Origin: CAYWMP01 sp964459445 | GTDB lineage: Bacteria > Desulfobacterota > DSM-4660 > Desulfatiglandales > HGW-15 | Direction of reading: 5' to 3' | Length of the DNA stretch: 28,875 nucleotides | Assembly (NCBI GenBank): GCA_964459445.1 | Contig: CAYWMP010000065.1 | Span: 1 to 28,875 of the forward strand | Shown: piece by piece, positions 15,270-22,988 of the stretch | Layout: every line of letters begins with the position of its first letter | Position numbering within the stretch: position 1 is the first letter of the stretch | Notes under the pieces: model-generated | What the model was told of the DNA's origin: nothing | Databases searched by the model: none | Seen by the model: the letters and a program-made list of their open reading frames with translations, nothing else | Position numbers and translations under genes: made by a program

Positions 15270-17015
15270 ATGGGAGAGAAAAATAATCCAGCAGAAGAAA
15301 TCACCATCGGGGACGCCCTGAAACGAGTTGAAATATTAGAAAAAACTCAAGAACTAATGTTACAGATTGCGGACCAAGAATTACTTCTTAATGTTCTAAA
15401 GGAAATCTGCAAATCAGCACAGCAAATAGTAAACACACCTTATGTTTTCGTGCAACTCGTTGATCGTACTGGAAAGTATTTGATCATCAGCGACTGGGGA
15501 CCCCTGAGTTCCGGAGAAGAAAATAAAATTATAAATAAGAAAAAAAAGAGATTCCTAATAGGAACAGATGGGGTGACAGGTGCTTGCGCTGCGTCGGGTA
15601 GGATCATCAATGTTCCAGATGTTTCGAAGGACCAAAGGTATATACGTCATTTCAAAGACGCCAAGTCCGAGCTGGCTATTCCCCTCAAGCATGGCGAGCA
15701 ATTACTTGGAGTACTCAATCTTGAGAGCCCAAACCCGGATCATTTCACACCACAAAGAGTTGGCTATTCAGAACATCTGGCTGCACTTGCAGCGATAAAG
15801 ATTCGTCAGGAACTGGATCACGAGAAGGAAAAAAAGGAGCGTAAATTTAGCGAGGCCATGAATGACATTGACAGGTGTCTCCTCGAACCTATGAGCGAAC
15901 AAAATAACGTGCTCAGGATAGTTTTGTCAGCGGCACTAAATATTGCCGAGGCTGATTGCGGGCACATCCAAGTCCAGGATCCAGGCACGGACCTCGTGGA
16001 AATCAAAGTTTGGAAGGGTGATGTTCTCCCAGATTTTTTAAAAAAATTCAAAATAGGCAAGGACGGCATTACGGGCCGAGTTGCCAGGGAACTCAAGACA
16101 TACCGCGTTGATGATGTCAGGGAGGTCGATTACTATGAGGCCACCTTTCGTGGTGTCAGGTCTGAACTCACAGTTCCAATGGTGCATGAGGGGAAATATC
16201 TGGGCAACATCGATGTTAATAATAAGGAAGTAGCATGGTTTAATGAGGAGGATGAAGAACACCTGGAAAAGCTTGCCGATCGAGCAGCCGTCGCTGTGCT
16301 CATGGGGAGACCGAGTGAAAACCAATGCCAGTCGGCAGCATTAATGGCTGTTGAAGGAATGGCTGAATCGGCGGCTCATCAGATCAAAAACCACCTCTCA
16401 ACGGTGGGTGTTTATTTGGATAGTCTTGATGAGGAAATAGAAAATGAGCGACTGAGTCCGGATGGAAAAAAGGCGATGAAGGAAATCATAATGGCGCTTC
16501 AGACCAGTAATGAAAGCATGGAGAAATACTGGCGCCGAATAGTGAAATCCCAGTACAGGGATATAGAGATGAAGACCTTTTGCTTAAATGAATTCATTGA
16601 TCAACAATGCGAGTTACTTGGTCTAAAGGAAAACGGCGCATTCCGACTTATCCCTCCAGAGGAGGAAATAACCGTTCGGTCAGATCCAGAGATCCTCTCG
16701 GAGATTATCATGAATTTGGTCAACAACGCCAAAGAAGAATTGGCTGAATCACAAAATCCCCAGATCGTGATCTCCTATGGCACAGATTGGGAAAAACGGG
16801 AAGAGATACAAATTGTCGTTCAAGACAACGGGAGGGGTATCCCCAGGGACGAGTTGGCTGCGATCTTTGTTCCGAAACAGAGTAAAAAGCCGAACGGTCT
16901 TGGACTGGGCTTGCCTTCGAGCAAGAAGCTGGCAAACCGACTTGGTGGCGATCTAACATTTACCAGCGAGTTAGGAGTGGGCACAAAGTTCATTCTAAAT
17001 ATATCAAGGAGTTGA
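15270..17015 (+). CDS. cytosolic GAF-GAF sensor histidine kinase
   Basis: The 581-aa protein has no membrane segment. It comprises a short coiled coil (15-40), GAF domain 1 (about 38-178), GAF domain 2 (about 205-345) and a histidine kinase core. The phosphoacceptor is H370 in ESAAHQIKNHLS. ATP-site motifs are N box NLVNNAKEEL (482-491), G1 DNGRGIP (519-525) and G2 NGLGLGL (542-548). GAF domains bind small molecules such as cyclic nucleotides or sense redox state, so the signal is likely intracellular. I preferred the ATG at 15270, which has GAGAGGAG at 15256-15263; a GTG at 15237 is an alternative. It opens a four-gene + strand operon, and its stop overlaps the Shine-Dalgarno sequence of the REC-SIR2 gene. 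Confidence 0.9.
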   Translation: MGEKNNPAEEITIGDALKRVEILEKTQELMLQIADQELLLNVLKEICKSAQQIVNTPYVFVQLVDRTGKYLIISDWGPLSSGEENKIINKKKKRFLIGTDGVTGACAASGRIINVPDVSKDQRYIRHFKDAKSELAIPLKHGEQLLGVLNLESPNPDHFTPQRVGYSEHLAALAAIKIRQELDHEKEKKERKFSEAMNDIDRCLLEPMSEQNNVLRIVLSAALNIAEADCGHIQVQDPGTDLVEIKVWKGDVLPDFLKKFKIGKDGITGRVARELKTYRVDDVREVDYYEATFRGVRSELTVPMVHEGKYLGNIDVNNKEVAWFNEEDEEHLEKLADRAAVAVLMGRPSENQCQSAALMAVEGMAESAAHQIKNHLSTVGVYLDSLDEEIENERLSPDGKKAMKEIIMALQTSNESMEKYWRRIVKSQYRDIEMKTFCLNEFIDQQCELLGLKENGAFRLIPPEEEITVRSDPEILSEIIMNLVNNAKEELAESQNPQIVISYGTDWEKREEIQIVVQDNGRGIPRDELAAIFVPKQSKKPNGLGLGLPSSKKLANRLGGDLTFTSELGVGTKFILNISRS

Positions 17016-17025
17016 GGAGATCTAT

Positions 17026-18234
17026 TTGGACATAAGGCCGGACGTTCTGATTGTGGATGATAATTCATCTTTTCGCACCGCTCTTGGCATGGGGCTACAA
17101 AGGAAGGGATATAATGTTGTTCAGGCCGATAATGAAAAAAAAGCGCTTGAATTGTTAAGCCAAAAGCGGTTCGACGCTGTTTTGCTCGACGTTGTGCTAC
17201 CCGGAGGAGGAAGTGGCTATGACGTCCTTCAAAAAATCCGGCTGGAGTCTTCCAATGCTTCGCCATCCGTGGTCGTTGTGACCGGCATACCGGAAAGTCC
17301 TGACATCAAACCCATGCTCATGTATGGCGTTGATGGTTATGTAGAAAAGAAGGCGAGAGGCACTCTTAAAGATATATTGAAGGTTCTGGAGAAGAAATTT
17401 GGACCAGTGCCCGCTCCTCCTCCGGGCGAACTTGTTTCTTTGGCTAAGATGATTCGTCAACGCAAAAAACTTGGAAATAATCCCTTCGTACTTTTCTTGG
17501 GAGCGGGGGCTTCCATCACATCGGGTTGCAGTTCTCTCACAAGAATTGTTGACGATTTTGTTGATGATTATCTGGATTGGGGTGTAGAACGGATTTGCAA
17601 CTCCAGTTTTGATGAGAAGATGGACATTTTCGAAGAATGGCTTGAAACTGTGAGCATTGATGACCACGAAGGTTTCTTATCAAAACACCTTGAATACAAG
17701 GAGATTTCCAAAGGCCACAAATTACTGGCCCGCTTCATCCGGGAGGGCTATTTCCGCCTTGTACTAACCACTAACATTGATAGCGTTGTTGAAGCAGCTC
17801 AAACATTAAATGGACAGAGTCAACTCACTTCCCTTGTCTGCGGAAAGGATAATGAACAATATATCCTGGATACTATTAAAAATTCGAATAGGCCCATATT
17901 TCTAAAGCTTCACGGTGATATCCAGAGTCGAAAATATTTACTTTCCAGAAACAAAATTTTTGAGTTCGATCGATCTATTGAAAAGATCTTGGCTGAGATT
18001 TTCGGAAACGATGTTTTGGTTGTTGGACACGGCTTTCGCGATCTAGATATTATTCGCTGCCTTCTCCTCGAAGGAGGGAAGATCTGGTCAATAAATCCTT
18101 CTCGCCCTACTTCTCCCCTGACCGATGTAATGAAATGCAGAAAAAGCGCCAATCATGTTGTAAAAGGATTATATGGTCGTTTTGATACTTTTATGGAATA
18201 CCTGGGAAAAGAATTGTTGGGAGAAGCTTCCTAA
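17026..18234 (+). CDS. receiver domain fused to SIR2-like NAD-binding effector domain
   Basis: The 402-aa protein joins a CheY-like receiver (1-125: D11/D12, phosphoacceptor D55 in VLLDVVLPG, T86, K108) by a Pro-rich linker (127-133) to a SIR2-like domain (about 135-400). SIR2 signatures are FLGAGAS (157-163, NAD-binding loop), TTNID (248-252, conserved Asn), KLHGD (294-298, catalytic His296) and VVGHGFRDLD (332-341). This is the SIR2 type seen in anti-phage effectors such as ThsA and DSR proteins, which cleave NAD, rather than in histone deacetylases. That activity is inferred. All key residues are intact. The TTG start has GAGGAGA at 17014-17020 and lies 10 bases after the kinase. Phosphorylation of D55 is the natural switch for the SIR2 domain. 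Confidence 0.88.
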   Translation: MDIRPDVLIVDDNSSFRTALGMGLQRKGYNVVQADNEKKALELLSQKRFDAVLLDVVLPGGGSGYDVLQKIRLESSNASPSVVVVTGIPESPDIKPMLMYGVDGYVEKKARGTLKDILKVLEKKFGPVPAPPPGELVSLAKMIRQRKKLGNNPFVLFLGAGASITSGCSSLTRIVDDFVDDYLDWGVERICNSSFDEKMDIFEEWLETVSIDDHEGFLSKHLEYKEISKGHKLLARFIREGYFRLVLTTNIDSVVEAAQTLNGQSQLTSLVCGKDNEQYILDTIKNSNRPIFLKLHGDIQSRKYLLSRNKIFEFDRSIEKILAEIFGNDVLVVGHGFRDLDIIRCLLLEGGKIWSINPSRPTSPLTDVMKCRKSANHVVKGLYGRFDTFMEYLGKELLGEAS

Positions 18235-18254
18235 GGCCACTAAGGTCATGACAA

Positions 18255-19781
18255 ATGACAGAATATGATAAATCAGCACGAATTCTTATAGTTGACGACG
18301 ACCACGGTTTTCAGAGAGCCCTGAAACGGAGACTGGAAGGCTTTGGCTATCGTGTAGATACTGCAGATAGCTGCAAATTAGCCATGGGACGGGTTAATGA
18401 GGTATCGTACGCTCTTGGGCTTGTGGATTTGGTCATGGAAGATTTCCGGGGCAATGTAAGTAAAAATGCGGGTATTGAATTATGTCAGGAAATCAACTCA
18501 TTCTATCCGGAGATCCCGATCATCATTGTTACAAGTTATCCGGACTACAAGACCGCCAGAATGAAGGGAACATATGGAATCGTCGACTATCTCACGAAGG
18601 AATCCAAAGAACTCGATAGCCTCGCAGAGAAGATTTCATCAAACATCAAAAGGAATCAATCCCTCAGGATCGAAGAGCCAAAAGGCCAGATAGAGCTTCA
18701 TGAGGATGAAATCGAGATCTTGCAAAAACTGTTTTTGAAATCGATAGAGGTACGAATCGATGAATTTGGCCGACGTCCGCGAGGTGTACGGCTCTACAAG
18801 GTAGATAGCTATGAGTCGCCAGGAATATGGATCGTTCCCCTCATGGTCAAGTTTGCATGGCGGGATGCAATTATCCAAGAGTTCACTCGCTTCAATCGAT
18901 ATGTCAAGCACAAGATTCCGGAATCCCGCTATCCGGAAATAGTCGGAACGGCCTTTGCTGGAAGAAGGGGGGGCATGGCATGCTCTTTTGTAGGGAATTT
19001 TGAGGCTTCGCATACATTTTCTTTTGCAGAGTACTATCATAAACATTCTCCGGACGAAATTGAGAAGGTAGTGGGGCGTATATTCACGGATTTATTCAAA
19101 ATTTGGCATGAAAACAAAGGCAACAAACAGCCGGTTAACCTTTTCGATGAATACGAAGACCTACTGTTTGAAACGCAAAAAATAAAATCAGCCACTAATA
19201 GGAACTTTAAAGGTATCGGTGATCAGCCAACAATTAGCGCTCCCTTCTTGGCGAAGGAGTTTTCCAATCCCGTTTTGAGGTTTCAAGCGTTACCGAAGAA
19301 GTATGATGTGAGGACATACATATGCACCGTCCACGGAGACCTCAATGGCGGGAACATACTCATAGATCAATCCGAAAACCTTTGGCTTATTGACTTTGAG
19401 AGGACCGCTTTTGGGCATGTGGTGAGGGACCATGCGGAGTTGGAGGTATCAGTGAAGTATGATGTTCTGCAGGAGATTACACCCCATGAACTGGCCATGA
19501 TAGAAAAGGAAGCACTCATGGTTCCTAATCTCTCGGCGTCGCTATTAGGTGAAGGTACTACAGAAAAAGTACAAAAGGCCCTTCGAGCAATAGAAGCCAT
19601 AAGAAAGCAGGCGGAAATAGCTTTAGCGCCGACAGGATACCTGAAAGAGTACTTTATTTCGCTACTCTATCATACGCTCAATCTGCTTCGATTTGAAAAC
19701 CGAGTCTACAGCAAGGACAAGAAGATGGTAATGTTGTACGCGGCTCATCTTCTTTTAGAGCGAATTGAGGGTGATCTTTAA
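18255..19781 (+). CDS. receiver domain fused to aminoglycoside-kinase-like domain
   Basis: The 508-aa protein has a receiver (1-130: D14-D16, phosphoacceptor D58, T93, K115) and a large C-terminal domain with the APH/choline-kinase-like fold. Kinase landmarks are LMVKF with K199 and a helix Glu (E209) for ATP, the catalytic loop VHGDLNGGNILID (359-371; D362, N367), and the metal-binding DFE (380-382) followed by RDHAELE. All catalytic residues are present, so phosphotransfer is plausible; the substrate is unknown. It resembles what I recall as the TCAD9-type kinase module in predicted NTP-dependent conflict systems, which needs checking. It lies 20 bases after REC-SIR2. It may modify or restrain SIR2, or sense the same signal separately. 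Confidence 0.82.
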   Translation: MTEYDKSARILIVDDDHGFQRALKRRLEGFGYRVDTADSCKLAMGRVNEVSYALGLVDLVMEDFRGNVSKNAGIELCQEINSFYPEIPIIIVTSYPDYKTARMKGTYGIVDYLTKESKELDSLAEKISSNIKRNQSLRIEEPKGQIELHEDEIEILQKLFLKSIEVRIDEFGRRPRGVRLYKVDSYESPGIWIVPLMVKFAWRDAIIQEFTRFNRYVKHKIPESRYPEIVGTAFAGRRGGMACSFVGNFEASHTFSFAEYYHKHSPDEIEKVVGRIFTDLFKIWHENKGNKQPVNLFDEYEDLLFETQKIKSATNRNFKGIGDQPTISAPFLAKEFSNPVLRFQALPKKYDVRTYICTVHGDLNGGNILIDQSENLWLIDFERTAFGHVVRDHAELEVSVKYDVLQEITPHELAMIEKEALMVPNLSASLLGEGTTEKVQKALRAIEAIRKQAEIALAPTGYLKEYFISLLYHTLNLLRFENRVYSKDKKMVMLYAAHLLLERIEGDL

Positions 19782-19818
19782 TGACGTTTTTGACAAACCA
19801 ACGGAGATGCTCAGAAAA

Positions 19819-20604
19819 ATGCCAAAGCTCGTATTCCTCGGCACAGGGGCCGCAGTACCAACGAGGGATGATCTTCGAAATGATTCCTCCACTTGGCTCA
19901 GTTACGGTAAAAGATGTAATATTCTGATTGATTGTGGTGAAGGATCAAAATACAATTTACTCCGAGCAGATCTGAGTCTTCGAGTACATTATATCTTCCT
20001 GACTCACGACCATTATGACCATATGATGGGATTGACCGGCTTGCTCGGTATGCTCAAGCTTAAAGGCCCTAAATCCGGCGGAATAGCCATCTATGGACCT
20101 AAACCTGCTTTAGAGAGAGCCGAGACTCTAATCAGAATGGTTCGCTCACATCCGGGAACATCAATGGACATTTCCGTTAGTACGCATCCCTTGGAAGACA
20201 AAAGCGAAGTCAAGCTTAATCTTGCAGCTGTGACGGCATTTGAAACATCACATCGTGAAAAGATGAGTTTAGGCTATGTTTTTACTGAAGCACACAAGGG
20301 AGACCACAAAGTAGTCTTCTCAGGAGATACCAGAAATTTACCTAACCTTATAAGGGCAGCGAGCAATGCAAACTGGCTCATTGTTAACACAAGCTTTTCT
20401 ACAAGCCTGAGTGAACGTGCTTCACGCTATGGACATATGACGGTAAAGCAAGCGGCCCAGCTAGCTAAGGCTGCTTGTGTTGAGCGACTCTATCTTCAGC
20501 ATATTTCGCCTCGTTATGCTAAAAAACGAAAAGACCTGCTTGCAGAAGCAAGGCGAATATTTCCCAATTCCTTTCTAGCAGAAGACCTGCAAGAGATATC
20601 CTAG
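19819..20604 (+). CDS. RNase Z-like metallo-beta-lactamase-fold hydrolase
   Basis: From the ATG at 19819 the protein is 261 aa, beginning MPKLVFLGTGAAVPT, the standard RNase Z/ElaC opening. The metal motif HDHYDH (63-68) and further ligands H145, D170 (SGDTR) and H228 (QHISPRY) are present. The RNase Z 'HEAT' motif is replaced by VNTSF (189-193), the HST loop reads HMT (206-208), and no tRNA-binding exosite arm is visible. It may therefore not be a tRNA 3'-processing enzyme. Other MBL proteins cleave nucleotides or phosphodiesters. The frame extends back to a TTG at 19765, inside the preceding gene; GGAG at 19803-19806 favours the later start. It is the last gene of the SIR2 operon. Confidence 0.85.
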   Translation: MPKLVFLGTGAAVPTRDDLRNDSSTWLSYGKRCNILIDCGEGSKYNLLRADLSLRVHYIFLTHDHYDHMMGLTGLLGMLKLKGPKSGGIAIYGPKPALERAETLIRMVRSHPGTSMDISVSTHPLEDKSEVKLNLAAVTAFETSHREKMSLGYVFTEAHKGDHKVVFSGDTRNLPNLIRAASNANWLIVNTSFSTSLSERASRYGHMTVKQAAQLAKAACVERLYLQHISPRYAKKRKDLLAEARRIFPNSFLAEDLQEIS

Positions 20605-20623
20605 CTCCTCGCATAATACCTGA

Positions 20624-20651
20624 ATTTTGCATGAGCTATCGACTGCAAAAA
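20624..20651. terminator. weak possible bidirectional terminator between convergent genes
   Basis: ATTTTGCA (20624-20631) is complementary to TGCAAAAA (20644-20651) across a 12-base loop, in the 52-base gap between two convergent genes. The stem is AT-rich and would be weak. The position is right, but the structure alone is not convincing. Confidence 0.3.
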
Positions 20652-20656
20652 TGTAA

Positions 20657-21559
20657 CTACCCGGACGGTCCGTAAGCCTGGGAGATGGATTTTGATTTTC
20701 GATGAAATTCATCGACCAAAACCTTTACATCTCTCATTCTATTTGGATGAAGGTAGGTTTGGTAAAGGGGATCTTCCTTAGAAGGCGGGTTTTGAAGTAT
20801 CTTCCGCTCAAGTATGGAGAGGGCCTGTATGGATTTGTCACAGACCGGGTAACCCCGATCATCTACATGGATCACCGGATCGAATAAAACCTCTGAAATA
20901 TTGTTGATGTCCACGAGTTTTACATTTCCGGTGCGTGTCAAAAGAAGATTGCCCACACCGGCAAGGTCCGGGATGTGTTTGGCTTCCAAAACCAACTGCC
21001 TGAGCTTTAAAGCAAAGCTCTCAACTGCCTTTTCGATCCTTTCAATCCACGGGGTTGATTGAAGGTCATTCTCTTCAGCGTTGGTTCCCATACGCCTATA
21101 GAGCATAAGAAGATGGTCCCTATCCAATTCGGCCCATGGATCCAGTATTTCACCTTCTACGTATTTCTGCAGACCGCAAAGAATAAACTCCCTATGGTCA
21201 TCCATTGCGTAATCCACGAGAAATTCATCGGAGTGGGCGATATGGTCGGGCGCCAGATAACTTACAAGGATCTTCACCCGCTTCAATTCATCTTCTGCGT
21301 CTTTCAAACTGTTGAATCGAGTCCTGAAGATCCTCAACATCCTGATGGGCGTGGCTTTAGGAAACCATTTCAGACCCTTTTTGAGGACACCGTTTGTTTC
21401 ATAATCAAAATCCTCAGGTTTTAGGACTTCCATGATGTGGGAGCGAAGGCCTACTCGATAGTGTCTCCTGAAATGGTATCGCACATTGGGATTGATGAAG
21501 TTCAAACGCAAAACATCATCATGCCCAAGTTGGGGTTTATCTCTAACGTCAGTAGGCAT
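20657..21559 (-). CDS. protein-kinase-like-fold protein of unknown function
   Basis: The 300-aa protein is not from a family I can name. It has traits of the protein-kinase-like fold: a hinge-like ILCGLQKYVEGE (126-137), a catalytic-loop-like IPDLAGVGNLLLTRTG (196-211) and a DFG-like KLVDINN (214-220). The spacing D198-x5-N204 is one residue longer than the usual D-x4-N, and no HxD histidine precedes it, so it could be an atypical kinase or a pseudokinase. No TM or signal segment is seen. It converges on the SIR2 operon with a 52-base gap and lies 38 bases beyond the ferredoxin gene on the same strand, so it may belong with the ferredoxin. The start is uncertain; no Shine-Dalgarno sequence precedes 21559. 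Confidence 0.6.
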   Translation of the reverse strand: MPTDVRDKPQLGHDDVLRLNFINPNVRYHFRRHYRVGLRSHIMEVLKPEDFDYETNGVLKKGLKWFPKATPIRMLRIFRTRFNSLKDAEDELKRVKILVSYLAPDHIAHSDEFLVDYAMDDHREFILCGLQKYVEGEILDPWAELDRDHLLMLYRRMGTNAEENDLQSTPWIERIEKAVESFALKLRQLVLEAKHIPDLAGVGNLLLTRTGNVKLVDINNISEVLFDPVIHVDDRGYPVCDKSIQALSILERKILQNPPSKEDPLYQTYLHPNRMRDVKVLVDEFHRKSKSISQAYGPSG

Positions 21560-21597
21560 TGACAGAAAGTTTCGCCTTTCAATATCGCCTTCTTCAA

Positions 21598-21792
21598 TTA
21601 TTCCTCAATGACAATGGCTCCCGGCGCACACTCCCTTGCGGCTTTTTTGACCACCTCTTCAAGATTTTCGGGAATCTCGTCCACAAGAACACGAGATATC
21701 ATTTGATCTTCATCGTACTCAAAGACCTCAGGACACACTTTGTTGCAGTTTCTATCTCCCATGCACAGATCGTAGTCGATTTTCACTTTCAT
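21598..21792 (-). CDS. single-cluster ferredoxin with Asp in the cluster motif
   Basis: The 64-aa ferredoxin has the arrangement C10-M-G-D13-R-N-C16-x3-C20-P with C55 near the C-terminus. The second ligand position is Asp13, as in Pyrococcus furiosus ferredoxin (CIGDAICASLCP), which permits easy exchange between [4Fe-4S] and [3Fe-4S] forms. The rest (MKVKIDYDLC, CPEVFEYDED, CAPGAIVIEE) also matches that family. A strong GAGGAGG precedes the ATG. It is a small cytoplasmic electron carrier; its partner is not evident from the window. Confidence 0.92.
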   Translation of the reverse strand: MKVKIDYDLCMGDRNCNKVCPEVFEYDEDQMISRVLVDEIPENLEEVVKKAARECAPGAIVIEE

Positions 21793-22011
21793 GATTTCCT
21801 CCTCAGAATTGATACTCCTACACTTTAACCAATGACAACAGATGACGGACAGGATCTATTATTAAAGCATACACAAAATTCTCCTTGTGGCAAATATCAA
21901 ATGATTAGTAAGATTGCGCCAGGGTTTGGGTTTTGATATCCTAATAGGCCAAGTATTTGTGGAAATGGCGTCCCTTTAGGGGATTCGATGTGGGGTAGGG
22001 TACGGAGAACC

Positions 22012-22224
22012 ATGAAAGAAGAAATAGAGATCACCATTAACGGCTTTAAGGAAAAGGTGTCGGCCGAGGTTACAATTTTGGGCCTGATAGAACAATTCAA
22101 GGAATATGATGTTCATATGATCGTTGAGCATAACGGACGATTTATTTATCCAAAGGAGTATGAGACGACCAGCGTGTCTGAAGGGGATCGGTTGGAATTT
22201 ATCAATCCCGACTTTGGGGGATAG
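22012..22224 (+). CDS. ThiS/MoaD-like ubiquitin-fold sulfur carrier
   Basis: The 70-aa beta-grasp protein ends in the required Gly-Gly (INPDFGG), whose C-terminus is activated by adenylation and then thiocarboxylated. The sequence EITINGFKEKVSAEVTI...VEHNGRFI...LEFINP matches ThiS (thiazole synthesis) better than MoaD. I start at the ATG at 22012 (ACGGAG at 22002-22007) rather than the in-frame ATG at 21988. No thiF, thiG, moeB or sulfur donor gene is adjacent, so pathway assignment is open. It is divergent from the ferredoxin gene, with 219 bases between. Confidence 0.82.
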   Translation: MKEEIEITINGFKEKVSAEVTILGLIEQFKEYDVHMIVEHNGRFIYPKEYETTSVSEGDRLEFINPDFGG

Positions 22225-22247
22225 TGAAATAGGCGGTTATTGCCGGT

Positions 22248-22919
22248 TCATATAATTCCCTTATATTCCTGATTCAGCCTTTCGAAAAATTCTTCCATAA
22301 ACCCATGTCGTGCTTCAGCCATGCGGCGTCCTTCGGATGTGAGCATGTGATCTTTTATCTTTGAAAGCTTCACCCTGAATTCACGATAGGCGGTGTCTTC
22401 TCGAGTGTAAGGCTTTGTTTCATCATGATTGGCGGCAGGATTGTGAAGGGTCGCACCCACCTCTCCCGCGAAAAGGAAGGCCCTTCCAATGCCGATGGCG
22501 CCAATGGCATCCAACTTGTCGGAATCATAGAGCACCTTGGCCTCCAAGGTCTTTGGCTTGTGCCTTCCCCGGTACCGGTGAGTTTGAATACAGTGGATCA
22601 CATTGGTCTTCTGCTCATCGGAAAAGGGGTAGTTCTCCAGAAGGCTTTGCGCAATTTCACCTCCCTTTTCTGCATGGCAAATCTCTCCTTTTGATGCATC
22701 CTGAAATGAACGACCGACATCATGAAGGAGCGATGCTACTTTGAGAACCCCCAGGTCTGCCTTTTCTACCTTCCCGATGTGCATGGAGAGATTGTAGACT
22801 CTCTCTGTGTGACTCCAGTCATGGCTCCCCCGTGCTTCTTCAAAACAGTGCATAGCAAATTTTTTTGCTTCATCAAAGTTTTGCAGGACGGATTTTTCCC
22901 TTGAAGGATTCGGTTTCAT
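22248..22919 (-). CDS. HD-domain phosphohydrolase
   Basis: The 223-aa protein has an intact HD metal site: H37 (HDWSH), H66-D67 (SLLHDVGR), H82 (ICHAEKG) and D133/D137 (YDSDKLDAIGA). The extended family includes YedJ/YpgQ-type nucleotide phosphohydrolases of similar length and motif pattern. The substrate cannot be told from sequence. It is cytosolic, with no signal or TM segment. It lies 69 bases after the M23 endopeptidase on the same strand and converges on the sulfur carrier gene with a 23-base gap. Confidence 0.88.
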   Translation of the reverse strand: MKPNPSREKSVLQNFDEAKKFAMHCFEEARGSHDWSHTERVYNLSMHIGKVEKADLGVLKVASLLHDVGRSFQDASKGEICHAEKGGEIAQSLLENYPFSDEQKTNVIHCIQTHRYRGRHKPKTLEAKVLYDSDKLDAIGAIGIGRAFLFAGEVGATLHNPAANHDETKPYTREDTAYREFRVKLSKIKDHMLTSEGRRMAEARHGFMEEFFERLNQEYKGII

Positions 22920-22988
22920 AAGTTGATTTCAGTAGGATAGTTTTTTTATTTGAAATGATGGGTTGGAAGAGGGAATCATGGATTGGGG

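Noticed and set aside
17026..18234. SIR2 domain as a housekeeping CobB-type deacylase
   Set aside because: The zinc-binding cysteine pairs of CobB are not visible, and the motif set (TTNID, KLHGD, GHGFRDLD) fits SIR2-like effectors.
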